A stretch of 34,151 nt of DNA from Dehalococcoidia bacterium (GTDB taxonomy: Bacteria; Chloroflexota; Dehalococcoidia; GIF9; AB-539-J10), in assembly GCA_030602785.1 (NCBI GenBank), contig JAUVZB010000025.1, forward strand, positions 1 to 34,151, given 5' to 3'. This document shows, piece by piece, positions 1 through 6,661 of this stretch. Each line of letters opens with the position of its first letter. The first letter of the stretch is position 1. The position numbers and the translations under genes were made by a program. A model generated the notes under the pieces. It was not told the DNA's origin. It saw nothing but the letters and a program-made list of their open reading frames with translations, and searched no databases.

Positions 1-122
1 AAGGCTATGGCAAATGCAACATGGTCATCGTGGGCGCGGCTATGCGCAAACTCGTTCACATCATCTTCGGAGTGCTCAAGAACGGAAGCCCATTCGACCC
101 TGCCATAGCTATAGCAGCTTGA
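1..122 (+). CDS. IS110-family transposase, C-terminal fragment (runs off left edge)
   Basis: Reading from base 3 gives 39 residues ending at TGA 120-122. The sequence includes MVIVGAAMRKLVHIIFGVLK and ends NGSPFDPAIAIAA. The pattern of a conserved MRKL.HIIFGVLKNG.PFDP tail is typical of the C-terminus of IS110/IS116/IS902 (DEDD-type) transposases. Only this tail is visible; the catalytic RuvC-like part lies outside the window. IS110 elements lack obvious terminal inverted repeats, so the right end of the element cannot be placed, but it should lie between the stop codon and the tandem repeats that start at 138. Whether the copy is intact cannot be judged from here. Confidence 0.8.
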   Translation, partial: GYGKCNMVIVGAAMRKLVHIIFGVLKNGSPFDPAIAIAA

Positions 123-137
123 CATGCAAGACGGTAT

Positions 138-304
138 CTACCTCATGAATGATGTCCGACGGGCGGACACTGAGGTCCGCCCCTACGGGAAACCGGGCAA
201 TTCATCCTGCCAACCGTCCCTCCACCCCCCGGGCGTGTGCAACGTGCCCCTACCTCATGAATGATGTTCGACGGGCGGACACTGAGGTCCGCCCCTACGG
301 GAAA
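138..304. repeat. Two 55-bp direct repeats, each carrying a GGGCGGAC hairpin
   Basis: Bases 138-192 and 250-304 are the same 55-bp sequence with one difference (TCC versus TTC), at a 112-bp period. Each copy holds an 8-bp stem, GGGCGGAC / GTCCGCCC, around ACTGAG (161-182 and 273-294). Between them, 231-249 is a weaker hairpin of the GGGC...GCCC type. The stretch 123-351 has no credible gene; short open frames across it are repeats of each other. The hairpins belong to the same family as those at 2693-2907 and 14042-14819. Confidence 0.8.
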
Positions 305-351
305 ATCGCGCTGTTCCTCAGGAGGGACTCCCGACCCGGGTTTCCTGCACG

Positions 352-1359
352 TCAGTGAGTCTCGAAGAAGTCCAGCTTGTCCAGCTTGCCGAAGTTGTGC
401 CAGGAGTCTACCCAGCGCACGGTGCCGGAACGGCTGCGCATCGCCACGGAATGAGTCTGGGCGCCACCCCTGAAGTAGCGCACGCCCTTGAGCAACTCAC
501 CGGTGCTGACTCCGGTGGCGGCGAAGAAGACCTGGTCGCTGTCGACGAGGTCCTCCGTCCTGTAGACCTTGTCAACGTCAACTCCCGCGGCCACGGCGGC
601 TTTCCTTTCATCTTCACTGCGGGCCCATGCCTTGCCTTGGATACCGCCTCCGATGCAGCGTATCGCCGCGGCGGAGAGGACGCCCTCGGGCACCCCTCCG
701 ATGCCCATCAGAACATCAATCTCTCTGTCGGGCAGTGCGGCCTCTACGGCGGCGGCAACATCGCCATCGGAGATGAGTTTGACCCTGGCGCCGGCAGCCC
801 TGATTTCGGATAGCAACTGCTCGTGACGAGGCCTGTCCAGTACTACCACAGCAATCTCGGAGATTTTTCTGTTCTTGGCTGCCGCTATTCTCCTCAGGTT
901 CTCAGCGACCGGCGCGTTGATGTCTATCGAGTCCTTCGCCTCCGGCCCGGTAACAATCTTGTTCATGTAGAAGAACTGTGTGGGGCAGTGCATCGTGCCT
1001 CTCTCCGAAAGCGCAACGACTGCGATAGCTCCGGGCAGACCTCTGGCGACCAGCGCGGTGCCATCAATCGGATCGACAGCGATGTCGACCTGCGGAGTCG
1101 AGCCGTCGCCAATACGCTCATCGACATACAACATGGGCGCCTGGTCTTTCTCCCCTTCTCCGATGACGACGATGCCATCCATGCTGACGTGGCCGAGTAC
1201 GTGACGCATTGCGGCTACCGCTGTCTGGTCGACCAGGTTCTTGTCTCCCCGCCCCAGGTAGCGGGCGGCCGCCAGGGCTGCCGCTTCCGTCACGCGCACC
1301 AGCTCCATGGCGATGTTTCGTTCAATTACCTGCTGGGAATCCGCAATGTTCATAGACAT
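352..1359 (-). CDS. glpX: Fructose-1,6-bisphosphatase class II (GlpX)
   Basis: This 335-residue protein has the usual GlpX length. It dephosphorylates fructose-1,6-bisphosphate to fructose-6-phosphate in gluconeogenesis, in the cytoplasm; some homologues also act on sedoheptulose bisphosphate. Visible signatures are GEGEKDQAPML at residues 67-77 and the metal-binding DPIDGT at 96-101, both diagnostic of the lithium-sensitive phosphatase fold, followed by the GIGGVPEGVLSAAAIRCIGG block of GlpX. The start at 1359 was chosen because GGAGAG lies 7 bases upstream; an ATG two codons later (1353) is possible, and the open frame further upstream has no family similarity. It is transcribed divergently from the AIR-synthase-like gene. 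Confident family call. Confidence 0.95.
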   Translation of the reverse strand: MSMNIADSQQVIERNIAMELVRVTEAAALAAARYLGRGDKNLVDQTAVAAMRHVLGHVSMDGIVVIGEGEKDQAPMLYVDERIGDGSTPQVDIAVDPIDGTALVARGLPGAIAVVALSERGTMHCPTQFFYMNKIVTGPEAKDSIDINAPVAENLRRIAAAKNRKISEIAVVVLDRPRHEQLLSEIRAAGARVKLISDGDVAAAVEAALPDREIDVLMGIGGVPEGVLSAAAIRCIGGGIQGKAWARSEDERKAAVAAGVDVDKVYRTEDLVDSDQVFFAATGVSTGELLKGVRYFRGGAQTHSVAMRSRSGTVRWVDSWHNFGKLDKLDFFETH

Positions 1360-1425
1360 GGCTTCACTCTCCAGATTCAGTGGCACGATTTGTGTCCACC
1401 TAATGATACGCCAACTGGCGCCAAT

Positions 1426-1440
1426 CGGGATATCATCCCG
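1426..1440. promoter_or_regulatory. Operator-like inverted repeat in the glpX divergent region
   Basis: CGGGAT-ATC-ATCCCG is a perfect 6-bp inverted repeat with a 3-base centre, located about 70 bases upstream of the glpX start and about 45 bases upstream of the -35 box of the divergent gene. That position fits a regulator site for either gene, but this rests only on symmetry and place. Confidence 0.3.
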
Positions 1441-1483
1441 CGTCTGTAGCGACCTTTCCATAGGTGTGCGGCGGTGGCTGCGG

Positions 1484-1512
1484 TTGACAGTGCGTGGTGT
1501 CGTTCCTAGAAT
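1484..1512 (+). promoter_or_regulatory. Sigma-70 promoter for the AIR-synthase-like gene
   Basis: A consensus -35 TTGACA (1484-1489) is followed by exactly 17 bases and a -10 TAGAAT (1507-1512, 5 of 6). Transcription would start near 1519, leaving a leader of about 97 bases before the ATG at 1616. Confidence 0.7.
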
Positions 1513-1615
1513 TGACGTCTGGTTGCCGGGAATCTCACATCCGAGGCCATGCGCTGCGGGTACTACGAGACCTCCTGAATCTGATTGACCCGGGAACTGC
1601 GAAGGGAGCAAGTAC

Positions 1616-2668
1616 ATGTCCTACGATACCGACCTGCCGACACTCGGCAAGATAAGTCCGGAGTTCTTCGACCGCGTCATCTATCCTCGACTTGGCGCCC
1701 CTGATTCGGAGATCGTGATTGGTCCCCGCCACGGCGTCGACTACGGCGTCGTACGTTTCGAGGGAGGATGCCTGGCGATGTCGACCGACCCGTTCTTCAT
1801 AGTCCCGGCATTTGGATTTGCCAGGGCGGCCTGGTTCGCTTTCCACATCATCATGTGTGACGTTGCCGTATCCGGACTGGCGCCACGGTACCTGTCCATC
1901 GACCTCAACCTGCCTCCGGAGATGAATGAACGCCAGATGGAGGAGATGTGGGAGGCTGTCCACCAGGAAGCGCTCAAGTACGGAGTCAGCATAGTCACCG
2001 GGCATACCGCGCGCTATGCCGGCTGCAACTACCCGATGGTTGGCGGTGCGACTGCCATGGCCTTTGGACCTGAGTCCGAGCTTCGCGGGCCCCATCTTGT
2101 GCGCGACGGTGACGTTGTCGTCATTACCAAGGGCCCCGCGGTCGAGATGACCGGCCTGCTGGGGGTCTGCTTTCCTCAGAAGTTTGTCGAGGCCGGTGGT
2201 CCTTCCTTCCAGAAGGAGGCCGAGGACGTCTTCTTCCAGATGTCGGTTCTTGACGACTGCGCCATAGCTCGCCGTTTCCCCGGGGTTCATGCCATGCACG
2301 ATGCCACCGAGTGTGGGGTATGGGGCGGGCTGTACGAGATGGCGACTGCGAGCGAGCATGGCCTTCGGATTGAGGAAGAGCGAATCCCCCTCCAGCCGGT
2401 CATCCAGCGAACGGCCGAGTTGTTCGGGGTTGACCCGTTCTGTGGCATCAGCGAGGGAACTCTCCTTCTCATGGCTGACAAGACTGAGGTTCCCTCTCTT
2501 CTTGAGGAGTTACACCGGAACGGGATTGTTGCGGCAGCTGTCGGCGAGGTCCGTCCGGCAGTCGAAGGACTGAAGATTGTTCGCGTCGGCGCCGAACGGC
2601 CTCTCGAACATCCCAGGGTGGACCCATATTGGGCTCTGGCAGACCGGCTGAGTCGGGAAAGCTCCTGA
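1616..2668 (+). CDS. AIR synthase-related / HypE-like ATP-binding protein
   Basis: This 350-residue protein resembles the PurM/HypE/ThiL/SelD superfamily: an N-terminal AIRS domain (ATP-binding, including the SIVTGHTARYAGCNYPMVGG block) and a C-terminal AIRS_C domain (GDVVVITKGPAVEMTGLLG, then HDATECGVWGGLYEMA). It ends ADRLSRESS and lacks the C-terminal PRIC-type motif whose cysteine HypE uses to carry the carbamoyl/cyano group, so it is unlikely to be a true hydrogenase maturase. No purine or hydrogenase genes are nearby. The start has GGGAG about 7 bases upstream and a near-consensus promoter. The ligand or substrate is unknown; the enzyme presumably uses ATP to activate a carboxyl or amide group, as its superfamily does. 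Confidence 0.8.
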   Translation: MSYDTDLPTLGKISPEFFDRVIYPRLGAPDSEIVIGPRHGVDYGVVRFEGGCLAMSTDPFFIVPAFGFARAAWFAFHIIMCDVAVSGLAPRYLSIDLNLPPEMNERQMEEMWEAVHQEALKYGVSIVTGHTARYAGCNYPMVGGATAMAFGPESELRGPHLVRDGDVVVITKGPAVEMTGLLGVCFPQKFVEAGGPSFQKEAEDVFFQMSVLDDCAIARRFPGVHAMHDATECGVWGGLYEMATASEHGLRIEEERIPLQPVIQRTAELFGVDPFCGISEGTLLLMADKTEVPSLLEELHRNGIVAAAVGEVRPAVEGLKIVRVGAERPLEHPRVDPYWALADRLSRESS

Positions 2669-2688
2669 CCGGGGCGTGCCGCCCGGTC
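2667..2688 (+). terminator. Hairpin overlapping the stop codon of the AIR-synthase-like gene
   Basis: GACCGGG (2667-2673) pairs with CCCGGTC (2682-2688) around an 8-base loop, starting within the TGA stop. There is no T-run, so it may be a 3'-end stabiliser rather than a true intrinsic terminator. Confidence 0.4.
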
Positions 2689-2692
2689 TGAT

Positions 2693-2907
2693 GGGGCAAG
2701 GTTGCGTTGCCCCCCCCCCGATGCAGACCTGCCGCGTCGTGCCGTTGATACGCCACTCATTACCAGCATTCATGGTCGAGCACCCTGGTGCAGGGGCGGA
2801 CCTCTGCGTCCGCCCGCCACGGATTTGTGCACCGTCGACGGTTGGCTGCCCCAACACCTCCACCTACATCCATCGCGCCCACGACGGGCAGGCGCAGAGG
2901 CCTGCCC
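2693..2907. repeat. Cluster of three palindromic hairpin repeats
   Basis: The 389-bp gap between the AIR-like gene and the next gene holds three hairpins of one design. 2693-2713 has GGGGCAA / TTGCCCC, 2794-2815 has GGGCGGAC / GTCCGCCC, and 2886-2907 has GGGCAGG / CCTGCCC. The GGGC...GCCC base is constant while the inner pairs differ but stay complementary. The remainder of the gap shows no convincing gene. Confidence 0.75.
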
Positions 2908-3057
2908 CTGCATTCCACGTGCCGCCTCTCCCCCGCGGGGAGGCTATCGGAGAAACAGCTCCTTCGACATTGGTACGAAGGAGGCGAGCCTGTGCCTCTG
3001 GTAGAATCTACGACGTCATGCCGGACGTTGCGCGGCATGCATCGAAAGGAGGAGCTG

Positions 3058-3579
3058 ATGACGTTCACCCCATCCGAAATCGAGACCCTGGACCGAATCG
3101 AGCAAGATGCGGGGGCCTGCCTTGTGGAGATGCACGGTTGTGCCCGCTGCACGCTGCTCGCCATCGCACGCAACCTCGAACTTGCTGATGACGACTCTTT
3201 GGATACTGCGCTTCGTGCCGGTATCACTCTGTCCGGCGGAATCGCAGGGACGCGCAACCACTGTGGCGCATTGCTGGGCGGAATCATGGCGATAGGAATT
3301 GAAGGAATCAAGGGCAGTCCGCGCGAGGCCAATGCCGCGGAGAAGAAGGTGGCGTCCGATGTGTCGAAGCGGTTCTACCGCCGTTTTGAGCGAGAGATAG
3401 GCCATGCCCTGTGCCGCGATATCCGCGACGCCGCGCTGGGGCGGCCATTCGACACTTCCGACCCGGACGAGGCCCGCAAGTATGAGGAGGCAGGTGGCGT
3501 GCAGATGTGCAGTGGGGTTGTGGGGAAGGGTGCGCGCATGGCTGCCGAGATGATACTGGAGCTGCGGCGCGGCGCGTAG
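3058..3579 (+). CDS. C_GCAxxG_C_C family putative redox protein, copy 1
   Basis: This 173-residue soluble protein matches the C_GCAxxG_C_C family (small cysteine-rich proteins thought to be redox active). Conserved cysteines are C21, C28 and C31 in the MHGCARC block, C69 in GTRNHCGALLGGIMAIG, and two later ones in LCRDIRD and QMCSGVVG. The start is fixed by AAAGGAGG seven bases upstream of ATG 3058. It has no signal peptide. A close paralogue lies at 11514-12032 with the same cysteine pattern and about 60% identity by eye. The partner or electron carrier is not evident. It stands alone, downstream of a hairpin-repeat region. Confidence 0.85.
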   Translation: MTFTPSEIETLDRIEQDAGACLVEMHGCARCTLLAIARNLELADDDSLDTALRAGITLSGGIAGTRNHCGALLGGIMAIGIEGIKGSPREANAAEKKVASDVSKRFYRRFEREIGHALCRDIRDAALGRPFDTSDPDEARKYEEAGGVQMCSGVVGKGARMAAEMILELRRGA

Positions 3580-3650
3580 CCCTGACGCCCGTGAGGCGCG
3601 TCGGCGTCGCGCAATCGTGTTGGAGTCGTGCAGGCCAGTGGCCGACGGGG

Positions 3651-3965
3651 TTACTGCAGGTCGAGCGCGAAGACGATGGCTTCACGCACCTCTGTCAGCT
3701 TCGCGCCATCGAGAGCTGTGATTGGCGAGTCGAGAAGCGACATCGGTATGGTCAGAATCTGGTCGAGGTTCACGACGCACTGCGATGGCATCCCGTCCTG
3801 GACGGTCAGCTGAACCTCGACCGGGATGTGGCGGATTGTACGTGTGATTGCTGCCACCGTAGCCGCCGTTCGCACTCCGTAGGCGGCATCGCGGGAAAGC
3901 AGCAGTACGGGACGCCGGCCGGCGGGAGCCGGCAGGTTCGCCCACCAAACCTCACCCCGCCGCAC
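3651..3965 (-). CDS. MazF/PemK-family toxin
   Basis: This 104-residue protein has the PemK/MazF fold: the N-terminal RRGEVWWANLPAPAGRRPVLLLSR strand-turn region, a central VEVQLTVQDGMPSQCVVNLDQILTIP, and the SLLDSPITALDGAKLTEVREAI ending. Family members are ribosome-independent or ribosome-dependent mRNA endoribonucleases that halt growth when the antitoxin is lost. It starts with GTG at 3965, whose G is also the last base of the antitoxin's TAG stop, so translation is coupled. A GAGGA at the end of the antitoxin gene can serve as its ribosome site. The pair is a typical type II toxin-antitoxin module. Confidence 0.88.
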   Translation of the reverse strand: MRRGEVWWANLPAPAGRRPVLLLSRDAAYGVRTAATVAAITRTIRHIPVEVQLTVQDGMPSQCVVNLDQILTIPMSLLDSPITALDGAKLTEVREAIVFALDLQ

Positions 3966-4216
3966 TACCAGTCCTCATCGGGGAGCGATTCGGCCACCAG
4001 CGATGCCTGGGTCGCTGCCACAGCGAGTCCCTCCCGACACTTGCGGTAGCCCGCCACGTATGTCTTCTCCTTCCGCCGGGTCTCAAGCTGGTGAAGGTAG
4101 CTTTCGCAGGCCTGCCTGATGAGTGCGGCTCTGCTCTGGCCACGCTGGCTCGACAGCTCATCCAGCTTGTGAAGGAGTTCGCTGCTGACAGGTACCTGTA
4201 CGATTGTGCCCTTCAT
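3965..4216 (-). CDS. Ribbon-helix-helix antitoxin of the MazF pair
   Basis: This 83-residue protein begins MKGTIVQVPVSSELLHKLDELS, a ribbon-helix-helix (CopG/MetJ-like) DNA-binding strand and helix, followed by RGQSRAALIRQACESYLHQLE. The C-terminal half (AATQASLVAESLPDEDW) is acidic and should wrap the toxin. It is expected to neutralise MazF and to repress the operon. The ATG at 4216 has GGAG eight bases upstream; the longer open frame upstream of this ATG contains a toxin remnant rather than a real N-terminus. Its TAG stop overlaps the toxin's GTG by one base. Confidence 0.85.
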   Translation of the reverse strand: MKGTIVQVPVSSELLHKLDELSSQRGQSRAALIRQACESYLHQLETRRKEKTYVAGYRKCREGLAVAATQASLVAESLPDEDW

Positions 4217-4317
4217 GCTCTTCACTCCACAAAACGTTCCACAACATGCTACACAAGAACACGTGGTTGTGACAACACTGCGCTCGCGATGGGTGGCAGG
4301 GTTAGTGCCGGGCAGAT

Positions 4318-4375
4318 GCGAAAGCGAGGGCCTCACACACCCCAGAGCTGTGATGCGTGAGTCGAGAAGAGACAA
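4318..4375 (-). pseudogene. Remnant of a second MazF toxin 3' end
   Basis: Bases 4318-4375 resemble bases 3667-3742 of the intact toxin gene. One block matches at about 19 of 24 bases and the next (4344-4374) at about 26 of 31; between them roughly 19 bases are missing, which breaks the frame. In one frame the remnant still reads SLLDSRITAL, against SLLDSPITAL in the toxin. It lies upstream of the antitoxin, as expected if an earlier tandem copy of the module decayed. Confidence 0.6.
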
Positions 4376-4510
4376 CCGAACGCGACGTGCAGCTTGACAA
4401 CACTCAACTCGCCTGTGTATTAGTAAGCGCACACGGGGTCCTCTCGTGCGGTCTGCACGAAGTGACAGCAAAAGTGTCCGAATCCGCGAGGCAGCGAGGA
4501 AGTGGCCGCT

Positions 4511-4753
4511 ATGCTATCGAAGAGTGACGGTGTAGATGGAGGCTGGCTCGTCAAGTGCGACGGGTGTGGACGGGAGACGCTGGCCGAGGTCTTTCCAGAC
4601 AGGATTGTCGTGTACGACACACGCCACGGTCGCAGGCACATCGCGGTTATCCCCAAATGCGAACTGCTCAAGATTATGGGCTCGTGCCTCATCGGAGTAG
4701 TGCCGGGTAAGGAGTGCACGGGACAGAGTAGTAGCGCCATGACACAGAACTAG
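4511..4753 (+). CDS. Small hypothetical protein with a CxxC motif
   Basis: This 80-residue product starts MLSKSDGVDGGWLVKCDGCGRETLAEV. The CDGC pair and two later cysteines (PKCELLKIMGSC) could bind a metal, but no family was recognised. GAGGA lies about 13 bases before ATG 4511, and a GTG nine bases earlier (4502) is an alternative start. It is followed by a palindrome and T-run, which suggests an independent transcript. Nothing else convincing lies in 4376-4510. Confidence 0.5.
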   Translation: MLSKSDGVDGGWLVKCDGCGRETLAEVFPDRIVVYDTRHGRRHIAVIPKCELLKIMGSCLIGVVPGKECTGQSSSAMTQN

Positions 4754-4790
4754 ATACTGAACTGCGAGAGATAGCACGACTATCCTGCAA

Positions 4791-4836
4791 GACCGTTGAA
4801 CGGTCCACACGCCAGATGGCGTACGGGGCGTTTTTT
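4791..4836 (+). terminator. Terminator after the small CxxC gene
   Basis: Two palindromes, GACCGTT-G-AACGGTC (4791-4805) and ACGCCAGATGGCGT (4809-4822), are followed by six T's at 4831-4836. ACGCC can also pair with GGCGT at 4827-4831, which places the stem directly against the T-run, as an intrinsic terminator requires. Confidence 0.55.
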
Positions 4837-4906
4837 GCTTTTTTCCATTGTGATGGCCGAATCGCGGCAAACAGTAGGGGCATATCAAAAAGGAGGAAAA
4901 GGAACT

Positions 4907-6052
4907 GTGAAAAGGAAGCTATTGTTGCTAGTACTGTCAGTGGGCCTCATCGCGAGCCTTGTGCTTGTGGGCTGCGCGCCAGAGGCTGCTGCACCTGCGG
5001 AAGAGGAGGAAGAGGCTCCCGTGGCTGAGGAGGAGGAAGAAGAGGCCCCCGCAGCGCCTGCGGACGAGGTGTACGAGGGTGTCTGGCAGGACATCGACGC
5101 TGCCGGTTCGACCCAGAACCGCGTACTCGTCGAAGCCATGGCGAACCTGAAAGCTGCCTCCGGAGGACGAGTCGACATAACAGTGTACCCCGAGGGCGAG
5201 ATTGTCCCCAGGAACGAGGGCACTATGGCTGTGAAGGACGGCGTGGTGGATATCGCGACCGTCGCCGCGTCCATGGACAAGGGGCGCCTTGGCCCGGCAA
5301 CCTACATCATGACTTCGTCAGGTCTGCCGGCTGGCCCGAGTACCATCGACTGTCTCGCGTGGATCTACAAGGGCGGGGGTCTGCAGACGATGGATGATGC
5401 CTATAGTGACTACTGCTACGTGAAGGGTGCTGTCGCCGGTGCGGCCGAGCTGTTCACGCATTCCAACAAGCCGCTCGAGACGGCAGCGGACTTCAAGGGC
5501 CTGAAATTCCGTGCCCTTGGATTGTGGGGAGAGGTTCTCAACAAGCACTACGGAGCGTCTGTTGCGCAATTGCCCGGCGGCGAGCTCTATTCTTCGATGG
5601 AACGTGGGGTCATTGACGCCTTCGAGTACGGCCCGGCATCTCTGAACTTCGTCATGGGCTTCCAGGAGATTGCCGACTACATCGGCCTTCCCGGCGTCCA
5701 GTCCCCGGGCTACACCAAGCCCATCCTGGTGAACAAGAGCTTCTTCGACAACCTGCCTGCCGACCTGCAGGTCATGTTTGTGGAGGAGTGCACCGCGCTG
5801 GCGATGAGGAGCTTAGTCGAGGTGGCCTACGAGAACTCGGTGGGCATCCAGCAGTTCAGGGACTACGGCACGAAGGTCTTCTTCGTGGACGAGGATTTCC
5901 AGGCGGACATTGCGAAGAACACCCGCGCGATGTGCGAGGATTTCGCTGCTGAGGATGCGCTCTTTGCAGAGATCTGGGAGGAGCAGGACGCCTTCTTCAA
6001 GATCTGGAAAGGCCTTGCCGAGATAACTCCTAAGTACACCATATTCGAGTAG
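4907..6052 (+). CDS. dctP: TRAP transporter substrate-binding lipoprotein (DctP family)
   Basis: This 381-residue extracytoplasmic solute receptor captures an organic acid or related ligand for the DctQM permease. Residues 1-22 form a lipoprotein signal ending LVGC (C23 lipidated). A very acidic linker (about 24-52, runs of Glu with Ala-Pro) tethers the receptor to the membrane. The mature domain shows the DctP pattern: VDITVYPEGEIVPRNEG, KFRALGLWGEVLNKHYGASVAQLPGGELYSSMERGVIDAFEY and a FFDNLPADLQ block. The Arg in KFRAL is the usual carboxylate contact. GTG 4907 was chosen because AAGGAGG lies 10 bases upstream and the lipoprotein signal begins here. The ligand cannot be read from sequence. 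Confidence 0.92.
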   Translation: MKRKLLLLVLSVGLIASLVLVGCAPEAAAPAEEEEEAPVAEEEEEEAPAAPADEVYEGVWQDIDAAGSTQNRVLVEAMANLKAASGGRVDITVYPEGEIVPRNEGTMAVKDGVVDIATVAASMDKGRLGPATYIMTSSGLPAGPSTIDCLAWIYKGGGLQTMDDAYSDYCYVKGAVAGAAELFTHSNKPLETAADFKGLKFRALGLWGEVLNKHYGASVAQLPGGELYSSMERGVIDAFEYGPASLNFVMGFQEIADYIGLPGVQSPGYTKPILVNKSFFDNLPADLQVMFVEECTALAMRSLVEVAYENSVGIQQFRDYGTKVFFVDEDFQADIAKNTRAMCEDFAAEDALFAEIWEEQDAFFKIWKGLAEITPKYTIFE

Positions 6053-6066
6053 TTACGTCTGGTGTG

Positions 6067-6123
6067 ACCCGTACCAAAGTGGCAGCCTGCCGCAATATGC
6101 GGCAGGCTGCCGCGGATACGGGT
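6067..6123 (+). promoter_or_regulatory. Strong nested hairpin between dctP and dctQ
   Basis: GGCAGCCTGCCGCA (6081-6094) pairs perfectly with 6098-6111 around the loop ATA, a 14-bp stem. An outer stem, ACCCGTA / TACGGGT (6067-6073 with 6117-6123), encloses it. There is no T-run. Its place just after the binding-protein gene fits a 3'-end stabiliser or attenuator that keeps DctP more abundant than the membrane subunits. Confidence 0.65.
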
Positions 6124-6139
6124 TCGGATTGGAGCAGAT

Positions 6140-6661
6140 ATGAGAGTTCTCCAGAAGTTCTACGAGAAGGTAGGGCTCATCAGTGATTGGTCGGGGAAGG
6201 GGGTCAGCATTCTCGTACCCGCGCTCATACTGAGCGTGGTCATTGAGGTGTTCGCGCGCTACGCGCTGAATTCACCGACCATCTGGTCGTACACGGTAAG
6301 CTACATGATGGGGACGGTCATCATAGCGCTCGGCATGTGCTACGTGTACTACCACCACGCGAATGTGAGGGTGGATATTTTCTATGCCAGACTGTCAAGG
6401 AAGTGGCAGCTGGTGATTGACACTTCGTTGACCGCTTTCCTGTTCTTTCCGCTCGTCTTCATGCTCACCAAGGTGTGGGCACAGGATACCTGGCACAGCT
6501 ACCTTTGCGGGGATGTGCCGACGCAGGGTATCTGGTACCCGCCCCTCTGGCCGTTCAAGGCACTCATAACCATTGGCTTCGCTCTACTCCTGCTTCAAGG
6601 ATTCGCGATGTTCTTGAAGGACATCGCCTCTTTGTCGAAAGGGGGTGAGGAACCGTGGTAG
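6140..6661 (+). CDS. dctQ: TRAP transporter small permease (DctQ family)
   Basis: This 173-residue integral membrane protein has four predicted spans, for example ILVPALILSVVIEVFARYAL, IIALGMCYVYYHH, LTAFLFFPLVFMLTKVWA and ALITIGFALLLLQGFAMF. It includes the DctQ-type FARY and HANVRVDIFY motifs between spans 1 and 3. DctQ is the small subunit that pairs with DctM. ATG 6140 is preceded by GGAG. Its stop overlaps the start of dctM by seven bases, so the two are translationally coupled. Confidence 0.9.
   Translation: MRVLQKFYEKVGLISDWSGKGVSILVPALILSVVIEVFARYALNSPTIWSYTVSYMMGTVIIALGMCYVYYHHANVRVDIFYARLSRKWQLVIDTSLTAFLFFPLVFMLTKVWAQDTWHSYLCGDVPTQGIWYPPLWPFKALITIGFALLLLQGFAMFLKDIASLSKGGEEPW

Noticed and set aside
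138-304. Possible CRISPR array at the left edge
   Set aside because: Only two copies of a 55-bp repeat with a 57-bp gap, each an intergenic hairpin, and no cas genes; the pattern fits a tandem palindromic repeat.
1535-2359. 274-residue minus-strand frame opposite the AIR-synthase-like gene
   Set aside because: No ribosome site and no recognisable family; the opposite strand has a promoter and conserved domains.
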